Positions 10,415 to 26,039 of a stretch of DNA of 64,000 nt are shown here, in pieces. Origin of the DNA: Syncephalis fuscata. Taxonomy: Eukaryota; Zoopagomycota; Zoopagomycetes; Zoopagales; Piptocephalidaceae. The notes under the pieces were generated by a model that worked only from the letters and a program-made list of their open reading frames with translations, did no database searches and was not told where the DNA came from. How positions within the stretch are numbered: position 1 is the stretch's first letter; each line of letters begins with the position of its first letter. The stretch is from positions 248,001 through 312,000 of the forward strand of contig JAHLTZ010000025.1 of assembly GCA_025786725.1 (NCBI GenBank). The letters run 5' to 3'. The position numbers and the translations under genes are program-made.

Positions 10415-12316
10415 ATGTCGCTTAAAGACGGAGGAGGCAGTGGTGGGGGACTTGCACAGGTAGTAGTCTCCATGGTGGATTCCTTTCATGCTTGGGTTCA
10501 TCGTATAGTTAGTATCCCTACCATTGCGCCAGCAACTACCACGGCGACGACAACAACAACGACCGTTGGTATTGCTACAGTAGCGACGACCAAGCTGAAC
10601 AAACGTGGGCTACGGTCTGGCTTTTGGTTTACCGTGATTGGCACGACCACAGTAGTATTAGGCGTGGTAACTTATCTAAGCGTTAAGCGTCGCCGTCAAT
10701 TTCATCGTCGCCGTCGTCAACTACTCGAGCGTCGCCGAGACGAAGAGGCCAGTGCCCTCGAGTCGGGTCATGTACCACCCGAGCACTGGTCGTTATTCGT
10801 TGATGGCCAGTTTGTCAATCCATATCCAGGCTGGCATGACCATACACTATGGGACGTGTTACGATGGTGGTTTGGCCGTCCTACGCAGCATAAACCCAGC
10901 TCGGACAAGGTACACGTATTTATAAAGTAGATTTTTTAATAGTCTATTAAATTACTGCTCTATCTATTTATGATAGGAAGCAGTAGAGAATCTACCAATA
11001 ATGAGGCCCAACTTTGAATTAATGTATCCGAATGGACAGCGCTGCCAAACTCAGTATCCAGTAACGGTAACCTGGTTGGGCCAGTCCACTTGCTTGGTAC
11101 AGTTAGATGGTCTTAATATTCTAACTGATCCAATATTCAGGTAGATCAGCTATAGTATTTGCCATTAAATATCTAATGACTATGGCTGTATACAGTCGAT
11201 GCACGGTAAATCATTATCTAGGCCCACGTAGATTACGACCAACACCATGCCAATTATCTGAATTGAATGTGGATATTGTTTTAGTATCACATAACCATTT
11301 TGATCATTTGGATATTAATGTGGTTAAAGAATTGAATAATACTGTTCAATGGATTGTGCCACTTGGTCTACGTGACTGGTTTGCACGTCGAGGTGTTCAC
11401 CGAGTCATAGAACTTGATTGGTGGCAGGAGCATGCATTTGAAAATCATTTAGGATTTGTAGTAACAGCAACACCTTTACAGGTAAATAATTACTTGATCT
11501 GTTATTGTAGTATACTAATAACATAAAAGCACTGGAGTGGTCGATCTCTATTTGATGTCAATCAATCATTGTGGTGTGGATTTGTCATTAAAGGGCCGTC
11601 ATCATCATTCTTCCACTGGTAATGGTGCTATTGAATATTAATTGCGTACTAATTATTCATCGAATAGTGGTGATACCGGTTACTGTTCAGCATTTAAGGA
11701 AATTGGTCAACGACTCGGCCCCATCACGCTGGCCAGCATTCCTATCGGTAGTTATGCACCACGATGGTATATGGAACACCAACACATTGATCCAGGTAAA
11801 GAGAATTATATAATATCAATACAAAGCGAAGTAATATGTACACCTATCTATTAGATGATGCAGCCAAGATCCATAAAGATATTGGATCACAATTATCTAT
11901 TGGTGTCCATTGGGGCACATTTCTAATGTCAGATGAGGTGCGTTCTAATTCATTGTAATATAGCGACTAACAATAGATATAGCACTATATGGATCCACCC
12001 AAGCGATTGAAAGAAGCAGCCAGTGTCCATCAATTAGGTGACACCTTTATTACACTGCCATTGGGCGAGACACGTTGTATTATGCCAAGTGTGCCATCAA
12101 AAGAAACTAGTCAGGAACAACAGCTATGTCCACCCACTCAACCCGATGGTAAATAGCATATATATATTATGATTCAGTATTAACTAGTTAATTAACCAAT
12201 TAATTCCATTCTATTCTATTCTTTACCACATAGATCACACTTCTGGTTCAACGACACCTGATGCATTATTAGGCGAGAGTTTTCATCATCTTGATTCATG
12301 GACACCATCGGTATAA
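10415..12316 (+). CDS. NAPE-PLD-like metallo-beta-lactamase-fold phospholipase
   Basis: Eight exons: 10415-10909, 10977-11140, 11196-11481, 11530-11618, 11668-11795, 11855-11937, 11983-12148 and 12234-12316. They encode 497 aa. One hydrophobic segment ([19 protein letters not shown]) near residue 75 is followed by many Arg residues, suggesting an inner-membrane anchor as in yeast Fmp30. The enzyme core shows [16 protein letters not shown], the zinc motif SHNHFDHLD (HxHxDH, about residue 250), [18 protein letters not shown] and GVHWGTF. Together these are diagnostic of N-acylphosphatidylethanolamine phospholipase D, which releases N-acylethanolamines. Every splice phase agrees. A short Ser/Thr-rich tail extends past the family core. 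Activity is likely because all metal ligands are visible. Confidence 0.92.
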
Positions 12317-13147
12317 CCAATGATCACACAGAATTTGTTGTTGACCAGTATTAAAATAAAAAGAATAAAAGTTATTTTATTGCGTAAATAACAACTTCTT
12401 TGTTTCATATCAAGCACAGTATCGATGGGCATTGGCTGTGTATCGATGGTGCCTATCCATACTATGAGGCCTTTTTGCCTTTCATCGTGTAAACAATCAC
12501 CGCCATTTATTAGTCATCTTAGGTTGCATGTCTGGGGTAATGCATTGAAGTGCATGCGTGACGATAGCACAGCAGGGGTGTAATAAAGAAAGTAAGGCCT
12601 ACTATTGAAGTAGATGATCATATGATCTATCAGTGGCATTGTCAGATGGTGAATAGATAATGGCCATTAATAGCGTGCATTCTATATATTGTTAACAGAA
12701 ATGTGTAATAAACGTATGGTTTCAACCCATTCAGATAAAGTCAGCCATTTGATAGTAACACGTTGGTTGATTCAGCCACTGTAGATAATGACTACAAATG
12801 CGTGTTACCTATAGAATACGATACTATACAATGACTGTTCTATAGATAGTACACCCATTTAGCTTGTCGCCTTATACACATAGAAGGACACATACCTATA
12901 GACCATGCACTTGAACGCACGCACAGGTACACACACACCTGCACATTGTCTTCGCCTATATTGTCAAGGCGATATCCCTGACGAGTATTGCTCACACCTT
13001 GAACTACGTTTCTGTTCTTTGGTTACTTTTAATCTAATAGCATTCTATACAGCTTCTTTACAATTATTATTATTACGCTACTATTACTATTGCACTATTG
13101 TTACACTATTGTTACTATTACACTTATTGGTACTGGTATTTACACTC
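12317..13147. other. Intergenic, nothing recognised
   Basis: This 831-bp gap separates two co-oriented genes. A frame at 12905-13147 runs into the methyltransferase start codon in phase but has poor composition. I read it as 5' leader. Confidence 0.55.
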
Positions 13148-14774
13148 ATGGGACAAAGTATTTCAGTGCATGGCCAGTTGCCAGACACTAATAGAAAAAA
13201 GATACTATTGCGGCCACAGCTACGCCATAGACGGAGCTTGGCAACCACGAATATTGCCTCAGAGAAGCGAGTGATAAGGGCGAATTTTCGTCTCGGATCA
13301 GAGGATTCTAATAGGAGAGAGCGTAGTGCCAGTAGCGAGTTTGATAGTACTATGTCTATTGTGCCTATATCTGAGGAATCTACAAGTACAAGTACAACGA
13401 CAACGACAACGCCAACAATGTCACCGGCTAAATTAAGCCCACTAACTCGGTTGGCCCATCGAGTCATACTACGCTGTCGAGATAAATCATTTATAAACCA
13501 TATGATGGCAGTAATAGTAACAATATGAGTAGTAATAGCAATGGTAATAGTGTTAGTATAAGTAGTAAGAGTGGTGGCCAAGGCTATAGTTTGCATCAAA
13601 TTAGGCGTACACGGTCGATGAAAGTGCGATCCAATGCCCAAAAGACGCGGACGGATGCCAATATATATTCCGATGATCAATCAAGTAATACCAATATATT
13701 TAGATCGGTGCCGGCATCAATGCTTGACTATGAATCGGCTGAGCGGTAAGTAAGATGGTAGTAGATTTGGATGATAAATAATAGGATTGATAATAATTGT
13801 ATTAGAGCGGATTTAATGCATGAAATGGTTCATTATGTACAACGGCGTAATTTCATTGCCAATATCGATCAGCCAAAAAAAATACTCGATGTGGGCTGTG
13901 GTACTGGTCGTTGGGTCAAGTAATTGCTATTGCTATAAATATTAAAAACTATTATTAAATAGCTGTAATTTTATATAGGAAATGGCTCGTGATTTTCCTA
14001 AATCACGTATTACAGGATGTGAAATGTTACCCATATTCAGTACACAGGATATGCCTAAAAATGTTAAATTCGAACTAGGCAGCGTGTTACAAGGTAGTTA
14101 GCAAACAATTAAATAGACAGACTATATAGCTAAAAGTAAATCAATTTATTTAATTAGGACTGCCATTTCTAACTGGCTCCTTTGACTATGTACATATGCG
14201 TTTCTTTGGACTTGATGTACCGGCTGGTCGTTGGCCTTCGGTCATATCGGAACTATACCGGGTGTGCAAACCGGGCGGTATTATTGAAATATGCGAAACG
14301 GACGGTATTGTACGCCAACCAGCCCCAACATCCCACGTCGTTAACGGCTGGATGTCGGCCATGGCAGCAAGAAACGAAGTCGAACTCGGTTCTATTAGCA
14401 CCCTCGATGAGCCACTAAGTGATGTTGGGTTTATCGATATTGTACGTCGCGAGTTAAACTATCCACTGGGTGAATGGGCGGGTGCCGTCGGTACCATTCA
14501 GTATCGCGTGTATCGCAGTGTACTCGATTCGTGTCGCAGCCAAATTGTTTCTAACGGCAATTTGACCGACGAAGCATTAGACGAGATTCTAGAAGAGCAA
14601 ATGGATACACTCGAGCGATATCAATCACACGTTGTGCACTATGTATACACCGCACGGCGTCCCTCCGACGATATGTTAATGGAACATACCAGCAGCAATG
14701 GCAAGATACCCGGCCCAATGGGGGGCAGCAATAGCAATACGGGCATCAATATGGCCACCGGCCTTAAGTGGTAA
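13148..14774 (+). CDS. LaeA-like class I SAM methyltransferase, paralogue 1, with broken junctions
   Basis: The N-terminus MGQSIS fits an N-myristoylation signal (Gly2, Ser6). About 200 disordered residues follow, then LDYESAERADLMHEM and the SAM site ILDVGCGTGRWV. Later come EMARDFPKSRITGCEM, the FDYVHMRFF strand and LYRVCKPGGIIEICETDG. Introns at 13746-13805, around 13920-13978 and at 14094-14157 separate the conserved blocks. The fold is that of fungal LaeA/Umta-type methyltransferases, but the substrate is unknown. Two places do not join. Near 13490-13510 the N-terminal frame shifts; either one missing T at 13490-13492 or an intron 13511-13569 would fix it. At 13919 the donor reads AAG|TAATT where the paralogue has a normal CGG|GTAAG, so one G seems missing. 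If repaired the protein is about 481 aa. It may be a pseudogene if the lesions are real. Confidence 0.75.
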
Positions 14775-15438
14775 TCAATTATTATTGATTGCTATTTTTT
14801 GTATTATACCTATACCTACTACCACTATAGCAATAACCATAGCAGTATTGATACAAGTTTTCTGTATTCCTGTACTAATAGTTGTAACGGTTCCTTTTAA
14901 ATATCACCCTACTGACATCTCATCTATGGTGATAGCAATTTAAAGGATAGTTACGACAAAGAAATGCCAAAGATGATATCAATGGTCAAAGTGTGGATAG
15001 CCGATTCAATTTAACATTTAATGGAATTTGTTACTATATTTAACTATAAGTTAAATTATTTTGCGTTCCCTATTTTGAGTCTTTAAAGTAAAACTCGTTC
15101 CAATTGAAATCATGCCGTTGGTATACACATCACAATTATATCGTTTCCTATTAAAATTCCGTTAGTAAATTGATTTAAATAAAATAATGTAACATACTAT
15201 TTGATTTCTTTGAAGCATTTGAGGCTAACTATTGTTGCATTAATATCTACATGCTATTACCATTCCATTTTAACTTTAATTTGATGCTCGTTAATTGGGT
15301 TAAATAGACTGCATCATCATATAAATATTGTGTGCTATTTAACATTATTATACAATCTAATTGAATATTAGTCATTTAGTATGATTTAAACAGAATTGCT
15401 ATAGCACTGCTTCAACAAAAGCATTGTGGTCTATTTAT
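14775..15438. other. Intergenic between convergent genes, nothing recognised
   Basis: This 664-bp AT-rich gap lies between the 3' ends of the methyltransferase and NMA111 genes. No feature was found. Confidence 0.6.
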
Positions 15439-18818
<3,380 letters not shown>

Positions 18819-19325
18819 ACTGAACAATAATAACAACAAGTCGTCTATACCACACTGCTAGACGCAATCAATCGATGATAATGAGGTTGTCTATATACAA
18901 CGCTATCTGTTATTGATGAAATACACTTAGAAAAAGCAAATTGATAAGCTGTTAGTTGGTTAGTTGGTCAGTTGGTGGTTGAGATAAAGTAAATACAACT
19001 GATGAAAGAAAACTCAATCAGTTAATCAGTTAATCAGTCAATGAATAAATGAGTAAAATGTATTAGTCACCACATCATTTAGCGGAGAGTGTTAAAAATA
19101 AATAGAAATAATGATGAAAAATGTCACTGAACATAGTCATAGTTTCAGGTGAAACAGTAAAAAATTAGACTGTTTTAAGCCGGTTTCTGATGTCATAAGA
19201 AATCACATCATTTTACCAATAATAGTGATAGTAACACACAGTAGTGTTAATACATTTATTAATATTTATTTAGTAGACTATATAATTACATAGTAAGTGA
19301 TCATTGCTAGTATGTACTATTATTG
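18819..19325. other. Intergenic, nothing recognised
   Basis: This 507-bp AT-rich gap separates the NMA111 start from the 3' end of the CtIP/Sae2 gene. No feature was found apart from short GTTAGTTGGTTAGTTGG-like simple repeats near 18950-19050. Confidence 0.55.
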
Positions 19326-19695
19326 CTATTTTTGTCTTTGTGCTTCAATTTCCTCTGTACTTGGAAAAGTCGGATCCCAATAATCGGGAGGGCTGGAAGG
19401 TGGCGGTGATTGCTGGTCACGATGCCGTGATACCTTTTGTAACCGGGCTCGTCTTGCTGTTGAGCCTTGTTGATGCTTGCAGGCAGGCTGGTCTTTTTTA
19501 TTAAATGGCGAACCAAGCTCTTCAAATGGCATAATAGGTCCTACTGCTTTATGGAACTATTATGCATCAATTAACATTGTGTATGTATCAGTAGAATAAT
19601 ATAACTTACTTTATCGCAACTAACACATGTAGTGGCCGTTAAACTTTTACGGTCCTCTTTATTACGGACTACTTCTTTGTAGGCGTAGTTATTAC

Positions 19696-19743
<48 letters not shown>

Positions 19744-21461
19744 GTTCGCGTTGCTTTTTCTCGGCTTCATTAATAAGATGCGTTGCTCTGTAATATTAAT
19801 TCATTAGTTATACAATACTAAGTGTTGACTAATCACTCACTTTACAAATCCCTCTATGTTATCAGAGGGAGCGCGTTGCACTGCTGCCTTTTTATAATCC
19901 ACATAACTATGAATCATTCTACTGCTCTTTTGATTCAATAGTGGCATGCCTTGTTGGTTACGTGGAATAACTGCGCGACGCGGAGATCTTTTAGGCGATT
20001 GATTACTGCGCATTGCCGGCTTTATCACTTCTGATACACCATCAATAATAAGAATGACCGGATTTGGCTTTCTGGTAGGTGTGACGGCAGGTGGCGTTTG
20101 TTCTTTGCCAACTGGCGATACTTGAGCATCTACATCGATAGTACGAGATCGTTTGTTACTTTCTTTGCCCGTTTCACTAATAACTATTTCATCAATCTCA
20201 GCATCTAGTCCTGGTGTCTTGGTAGATGGTGTTGGAACCGTCTTTCGTTTACGTGGTGTTATATACTGATCACTTTGATCAAGTACTCGAGTGGATCGTT
20301 TTGGCGTGGTTACTGGAATAATCAATTGCTCATTATATATTATTTGTTGGCCTATTTGTTCATTATTTACAATTATATTCTGATGATTGTTTACAGCAGC
20401 TGTTGATGTTGTGGCAATATTAGCCGCCTTGTTAGATTCATCCACTATTTGCTGGCTTATAACATCAATAGCCATTTCCATAGATGAGGAATTATCAAAT
20501 GATATATCATAAATTGCCTCCTCTTTCCCATTTTCTTTTGATGTTTGTGATATTTGTTCTACAGATGGACAGGGCGGATGCGACGTCAACTGAGAACTTA
20601 GTAAATGATCACTGGTTCGTTTAGATGTTTTATGTTCTTTCTGTAGAGCGGTAAACCATTGACGCCAACGGTCCCACTCTTCATTTTTGCATCGATAACG
20701 TTTCTTAAGCTCATCTTTATCATGTTCTACACGCTTTGTCTTTCTTTTCTGCTTCTCCAAATCATGTCTTGCTTGTTCCAATGCTGTTTTATAGTGATGT
20801 TCTATTCGACGAACAATCTGTGCATCTTCCTTAGATAACCGATTTACAATTTGCTCGAATCTATTTATCGCTAATTAGTCGTAGTCTTGATCGGCAACAA
20901 AGCCATATTAATTACCTTTCGTGATCTGACAGTGAATTAATAACACTTTGGGATGCCATAGAATCGGCGGTGAATCGACTTAGCATGCTATTATTCTGAC
21001 CGGCCAAGTATTCAGCATGAGTGACACCTTGTTGAATTTCAAGTGTATAAATCTTCTCCTGAGCCTCCTTTAAATTATTTTCTAATAAACTATGTTCAGT
21101 GCGATATCGATCTTGATTGTCACCGAGTTCAGCTCGTAACTGTCGACATTCCTCCATGGCTGATTGTAGTTGTTGTTCTGTCGTTTGTTGTAATTGCCGT
21201 GTTTTTTCTAGTTTTGTTTGCCATTGTCGTGTTTGTTCTGCCAATAGTCTATCGTCAGTAACGATCTTAGTAAGCATGTACAATATAGTTACCATCGAGT
21301 TCATATTCGTGTGTGTGACCAAGTGTAGTTAGTAATTGCTGAAATGTACTTTGATTTCGCTCAAAGCTAATAATTGTTTTGTCTCTGCGACTTGGTTGAT
21401 TTAGCTGTGGCTCTGCATTTGCTAACAAGGTTCCAGCAACAAATTCGTCGAAAGATGCCAT
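19326..21461 (-). CDS. SAE2: CtIP/Sae2/Ctp1 DNA end-resection factor
   Basis: Five exons, 21293-21461, 20916-21237, 19841-20860, 19610-19787 and 19326-19556, encode 639 aa in consistent phase. The N-terminal third is coiled coil (QTRQWQTKLEKTRQLQQTTE). The middle is a long Ser/Thr-rich low-complexity region. The C-terminus carries the family signature: YAYKEVVRNKEDRKSL, the CVSC zinc-hook-like pair, KVSRHR, then PPSSPPDYWDPTFPSTEE. CtIP/Sae2 activates Mre11-Rad50 nuclease for resection of double-strand breaks and meiotic Spo11 ends, fitting the presence of MND1. Fifteen AAT codons in a row (19697-19741) give a poly-Asn tract just before the conserved domain. Confidence 0.92.
19691..19741. repeat. 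AAT trinucleotide tract coding poly-Asn
   Basis: Fifteen uninterrupted AAT codons on the minus strand (19697-19741), then one AGT and another AAT. The tract lies inside the CtIP/Sae2 reading frame and would vary in length without breaking it. Confidence 0.9.
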
Positions 21462-21950
21462 AATGGAGACAATAACAAATAGAAAGTTTATGATGGTGAA
21501 TGTATAGAGACTAAGTAAAATTAACACAAAATTATCTTTTTAATATAAAAATACAGAAATGATAGCCAAGTCACAATGCGTCACACGTTCACCATTATTA
21601 TCACTATGAGCACGTTATAAGCCATTGTATAACACTTGTATTGTGACACCTATTGTATTCGTCTAATTAATTATAGTCATATTTGAGTTTACAATCATTA
21701 TGATTGAGTGTTTGTCATAGCACGTTAGAGTGCAAGTCTAAAGGTTGCGACAAAAGATAAACCGAATATAAAATGATATTGACAATAGGCCATATTATTT
21801 TGAATTAGAAATGACATAGAACAACAAGGATGATAAGTAACAAGTTGTCTATCGTTATGCTACATGAAAAATAGAATGCGGTGAACAGATTGTGATAGAA
21901 ATGAATAAAGAAAAAAGACAGAGACAGAGTGTGTGTGTGTGCATGTTTGA
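21462..21950. other. Intergenic, nothing recognised
   Basis: This 489-bp AT-rich gap lies between the CtIP/Sae2 start and the methyltransferase 3' end. A short GT run is at 21929-21940. Confidence 0.6.
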
Positions 21951-23513
21951 TTATGGCCGTCTACCAGTAAAGCAGTAGATTTCCATGTAAGTTTGTCGTC
22001 GTTCTGTTTCTTCCAAAAAGCTATCTATCAATGCTTCGTACTGTGTATGATCGATAGAGTCACCGGCAAGTCGCACCACATCGTCGGCCAAGGAGCGCAT
22101 TAGCATTTCAGTAACACGCCGCATCAATGTGCCGGGTGCACCGCCCCAGTCACCGACAGGTAACGAAACGATACGTTGTCGTACATCGGTGAAGCCGGCC
22201 GCGCTTAACTCGTTGCCTATGCCGTGGATACTGTCGGCCGTTGCGCCATGTTCGGCAAATACCATGTTAATAAGATTGTCAAGACGTTCGCCACATGGCC
22301 CACGGCTTTGTAGACAACGATAGAGTTCAACAATTTCTATCCAGCCGTTGGATCGGCAAACTCGGAAGAGTTCGCGATAGTCGGGTATATGGCTACTATG
22401 TTGCATGTAAGAATAGGACACGCGATAATGTAGGTAGTCAAAGCTATTATCGGGAATGGAAGGCCGTGAGCTGGATTAGTAAATTGAAAAAATGCATTTT
22501 TAGGCATGTTATTCCACTTGACTAGATCAAGTACATCAACACCAACTACACGAGTTTTAGCAAATGCAGTGGCCATTTCCTATAAAAGTATAAAAGTGCA
22601 GTAATAATAAAGTAATAATAAAGTGATAATAACAATAATGTTAATACTTGTTTGTAATATAAGGGATTTATATTTGGCTTACCCGCACCCAGATACCGCT
22701 ACCGCTACCAATATCAAGAATAGCTCGTGGTTTGTGAAGTGGCACGAGATAGTTTCGCTTAAGTATATAATGTAGAATACCGTGGAATAAGTCCATTCTA
22801 AATAAAATAGAATTGGTTAGACTTGCTTGACTAATCGTTATCAAATGACCTTTCTACAGCGTAGTCATCAGCACGACTTGATTTTGCCCATTTCTGGAGT
22901 TCCGTGGATGGTCCAGTGGCATTGTTGCTTGTAGATGGGTGGTTTTATTGGTAAAAGAAAATCCAGCTGATTTTTGTTGTGGTGACTGTTGTAGTCGTGC
23001 CGCAGCACTTGTCTGGAAATAAAGAGCGAGTGGGCCGGTTGGAAATCCACGGCGCTGAGCTGGATGAGGTCGACCCGAATTGCTGCTGTTATAGCTGCGA
23101 TTGCTGCCTCCGCTATTAGGCGAGCGTACGGTCATATTAGTAATGCCACGACCATAAGTACTGCAGCCGGCTAGACTTTTAGGCAGTTCTGGTATGTCGC
23201 TACCACGTCTAGCGTACGGATAAGCATCGGCAGTTTCGGATGGTTGAGTGGCACTGGACGGCAAATGACGTGTGGTGCACTGCGAAGACGACGAAGACGA
23301 CGACACCGACGACGACGGTGGTGGCAATCGAGAGTCTTGACTAATACAGTTTCGTTCAAGAAGTGGCTCGGCCGGTAGAGCTGGTTCATTGCAGGTAGAC
23401 AGTTCGGGATAATAGTCTGAATGGACAGGCGCTGCATTGTCATGAAAATCGCCAACAGTATGCCGACGTTTAACGCGAGGATATTTGCATGGTTTTGGAT
23501 AGGCTTGTCCCAT
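21951..23513 (-). CDS. LaeA-like class I SAM methyltransferase, paralogue 2, with two frame breaks
   Basis: Three exons, 22850-23513, 22683-22797 and 21951-22579, give about 469 aa if two single-base gaps are repaired. A Ser/Pro-rich disordered N-terminus begins MGQAYP. Then come ADDYAVERMDLFHGILHYI, the SAM site AILDIGSGSGIWV, REMATAFAKTRVVGVDVLDL, the acidic strand PDNSFDYLHYR and ELFRVCRSNGWIEIVEL. Two breaks need one extra base each: a four-base run at 22943-22946 and a three-base run at 22452-22454, where LPFP must join DNSFDY. Two intron positions match paralogue 1 in place and phase. The 22798-22849 intron has the rare donor AG|GTCATT. The substrate is unknown. The 60-kDa-class LaeA/Umta family is the closest I recognise. 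Confidence 0.78.
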
Positions 23514-26039
23514 GACTATTTAAATAAAAAATAATGTTGGTGTTATTATTATTATTATTATCGTATATATATATCGGTATTTATTATATTCACCTAATGG
23601 TACTTGGCAGTTAGTGAACGCCACAGTGGGCGTGCACCATCAAATGGCCCCACCGAACTGCGTTTAGGGCGCTGGTAAGGCTACGCCGTTACTTTAAAAC
23701 AATATAGAATGGCGATAATTAATAGGCTAGCAACACAAATCTATACAAATGTTAGCTAGTCACGACAATAGTGGTTTCATTCAATAATTAGAATGATGTG
23801 GCAGATAGATAGTGCGATAAAATGGATAGACGAGACTGTGGACAACTAATAGAATAAACAAATTCTACACCCGACTATATTAGAATACGATCAAAAACAC
23901 TTATAAGATATTAATACGCTAAATGAAGCAATTATGGTCTTATAATGGTTATTAAATAATTGATAACTAAATAGGGGCACAAAGTTTAAAGATTAGTAGT
24001 AGATAAATAGAGAGACACACACACGCACACGCATACACAAATCAAATAAGAAAACGGCAGTCACCAGACAAGGCCGGCGAAATGAACCAAAAACAAATAG
24101 AGAAAAGATACAACAGCGGAATCAAAAGTGTGATATAGCACCAAATTATACGTGAATGAACAAGTACCGCTACAACAATATTTTGATTCTTTCCTTATTA
24201 CCATTGATGGTAATGCGGAATAAATGGATGAAGCGGTGGATAAGGATGAGTGTCTAGACACGCCCTTGTATATTGTATGTATGAGAACAAGGATGACTTG
24301 AAGTGGATGGCATGCATCAGACATTAACAACACCTGTACATATGCACATGCACCTGCACTGCAAGGATTAACGAATAACCAGTACGTCTATCATATGTGC
24401 AACCATAGGTGGCCCTACAAAGGCTGTAATTGATGCTGTACAACAACGGTAGTTTCTATATTGCATTACCGGACAAATATTCACTAAACATCAAGATTGT
24501 AGATAGGCGGGGACATGCCAGTATTTTCTCTTCAATGAGTTGGCATTAGAATAGGCCGTAGTCAACCATGCCTAATTAATTTTAAGGCATTGTGTTAAAC
24601 CCAGCTAACGTGCGGATAAATTACTCATGGACCGGCCCCGCATATGCAAATCTGCTACTGTGTTGTTAATAGATGTGCCATGCCTATACTCCCACGCAAC
24701 CATTAGCAAGTGGTAGTAGCGGTGCTAGCGGTGTAGCTGCATATGTACACGTGCTTGCGTATGCTTTCGGTGAATTGCGGAAAGTCTTAGTGGTCTGCTG
24801 CAACTGCAACTACTAGGACGGTAGCATGAGTTGTGCTGCAAAATAGATATTTTACACCATACACCTTGTAAATAAAGCCGGTTAAATTAAGCATGTTTAA
24901 TATAAAGCAACTCCATGCCTGTTACCATGCAATAACACCGTGGTACTGGCCGCGGTAAGACCATCCTGACAGTTTCATGGGTGTATGGTAGATAGGTAGG
25001 TAGGTAGTGTGCATTAAATTGACCCGACATGCAGCATTTGGTAAGTAGCTTGTATCTATGTTTATCTGCATGTGCTACGACTGCAGCATTGACCACTTGG
25101 CCCATAATCCGATGTTTTAATATATTCCCATGATAAATAAGCATTGCAGCTGCGCCATCATTGCCATGACATATAGGAAGACGCAGCTGCAGCAAGACAA
25201 AGGCCAACACTTTACCTGAACCGGCATATTATTGATAGCTATAATTAGCATTATGGCACACTAGAGATGACTGTCGTTATTTTATTATTTAGAAAACACA
25301 ATGAAGCAAATTAAGCCTTGGCCATTGTTAAACGTGCGCTGTAAAATAAAATATACATTGATTATTAATCCTCTTTTTTTAATAAAAGCCGACTATTATT
25401 AATAAAGATGTGTATTAATGTAATAGTTTTTATTGTTAAAAAGCAAAAATAATAATAGTAAATATTCATAATTACTACTAATTGCTATTACCATATTTAT
25501 TAATTGTAATCATTCAATCTTTCTATGCAAAATTGTAATTTACGCACTTTGTGCTACGTTCCAAACATTATATTTTACTTACGTAGAAAACATCTATATA
25601 GTTGATTAACCACTATTCACAGTAAAGATGAAACAGTACATGCTAATTCTTTTCTACATATTTGTATATGTAAATTTGTTAGACTTATTATATTTTTACA
25701 ATAATATTATACGATATTACATTAATCAACCATTAGCCGATACATCCATGATGTTCCATTACACTAGTGACTAATTCTTTTACAATTTATATCACGTGAT
25801 CAAACCACCGATTTCTCCCGAAATGTACCAATATGACTCAAGTGGAGATGGAACAAAAACTCCGTTGGAAAAACGCTATATTTTTCTTTATAACGCAAAT
25901 TTCTTACGTATTTCTTTTGATAGTGGACGTATTGTTGATTTAAACGTTTTATTGCATAATTGCCGTTGGTCACTTGCATTTTCGCTGCATTTTCGTCCGA
26001 TCTTTGCGCCTACATACATATCGGGGATCATTTACCGAC
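23514..26039. other. Long divergent intergenic region
   Basis: A 2.5-kb gap upstream of both flanking genes. It has a TTA/ATT microsatellite at about 23543-23562 and a GC-richer patch at 23605-23690. The 24060-25200 section is less AT-rich than most intergenic DNA here. Frames of 90-107 codons at 24061-24333 and 24887-25210 (-) show no domain, signal or splice pattern, and I do not call them genes. Confidence 0.5.

Noticed and set aside
13087-13680. 197-codon minus-strand frame
   Set aside because: Antisense to the N-terminal region of methyltransferase paralogue 1. Low-complexity Ile/Thr/Val composition.
22798-22860. Alternative donor CT|GTAGAA for the second methyltransferase intron, which keeps the upstream frame open
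   Set aside because: It would lose the ADDYAVER motif that aligns with LDYESAER of the paralogue and would move the intron away from the shared position.
22916-22974. Possible GTCACC...AAG intron resolving the N-terminal frame break of methyltransferase paralogue 2
   Set aside because: The phase works, but the donor is poor and the region is otherwise disordered coding sequence. One missing A explains it more simply.
24887-25210. 107-codon minus-strand frame in the long intergenic region
   Set aside because: No domain, no signal peptide and no matching splice sites. Codon composition does not resemble that of genes in the window.
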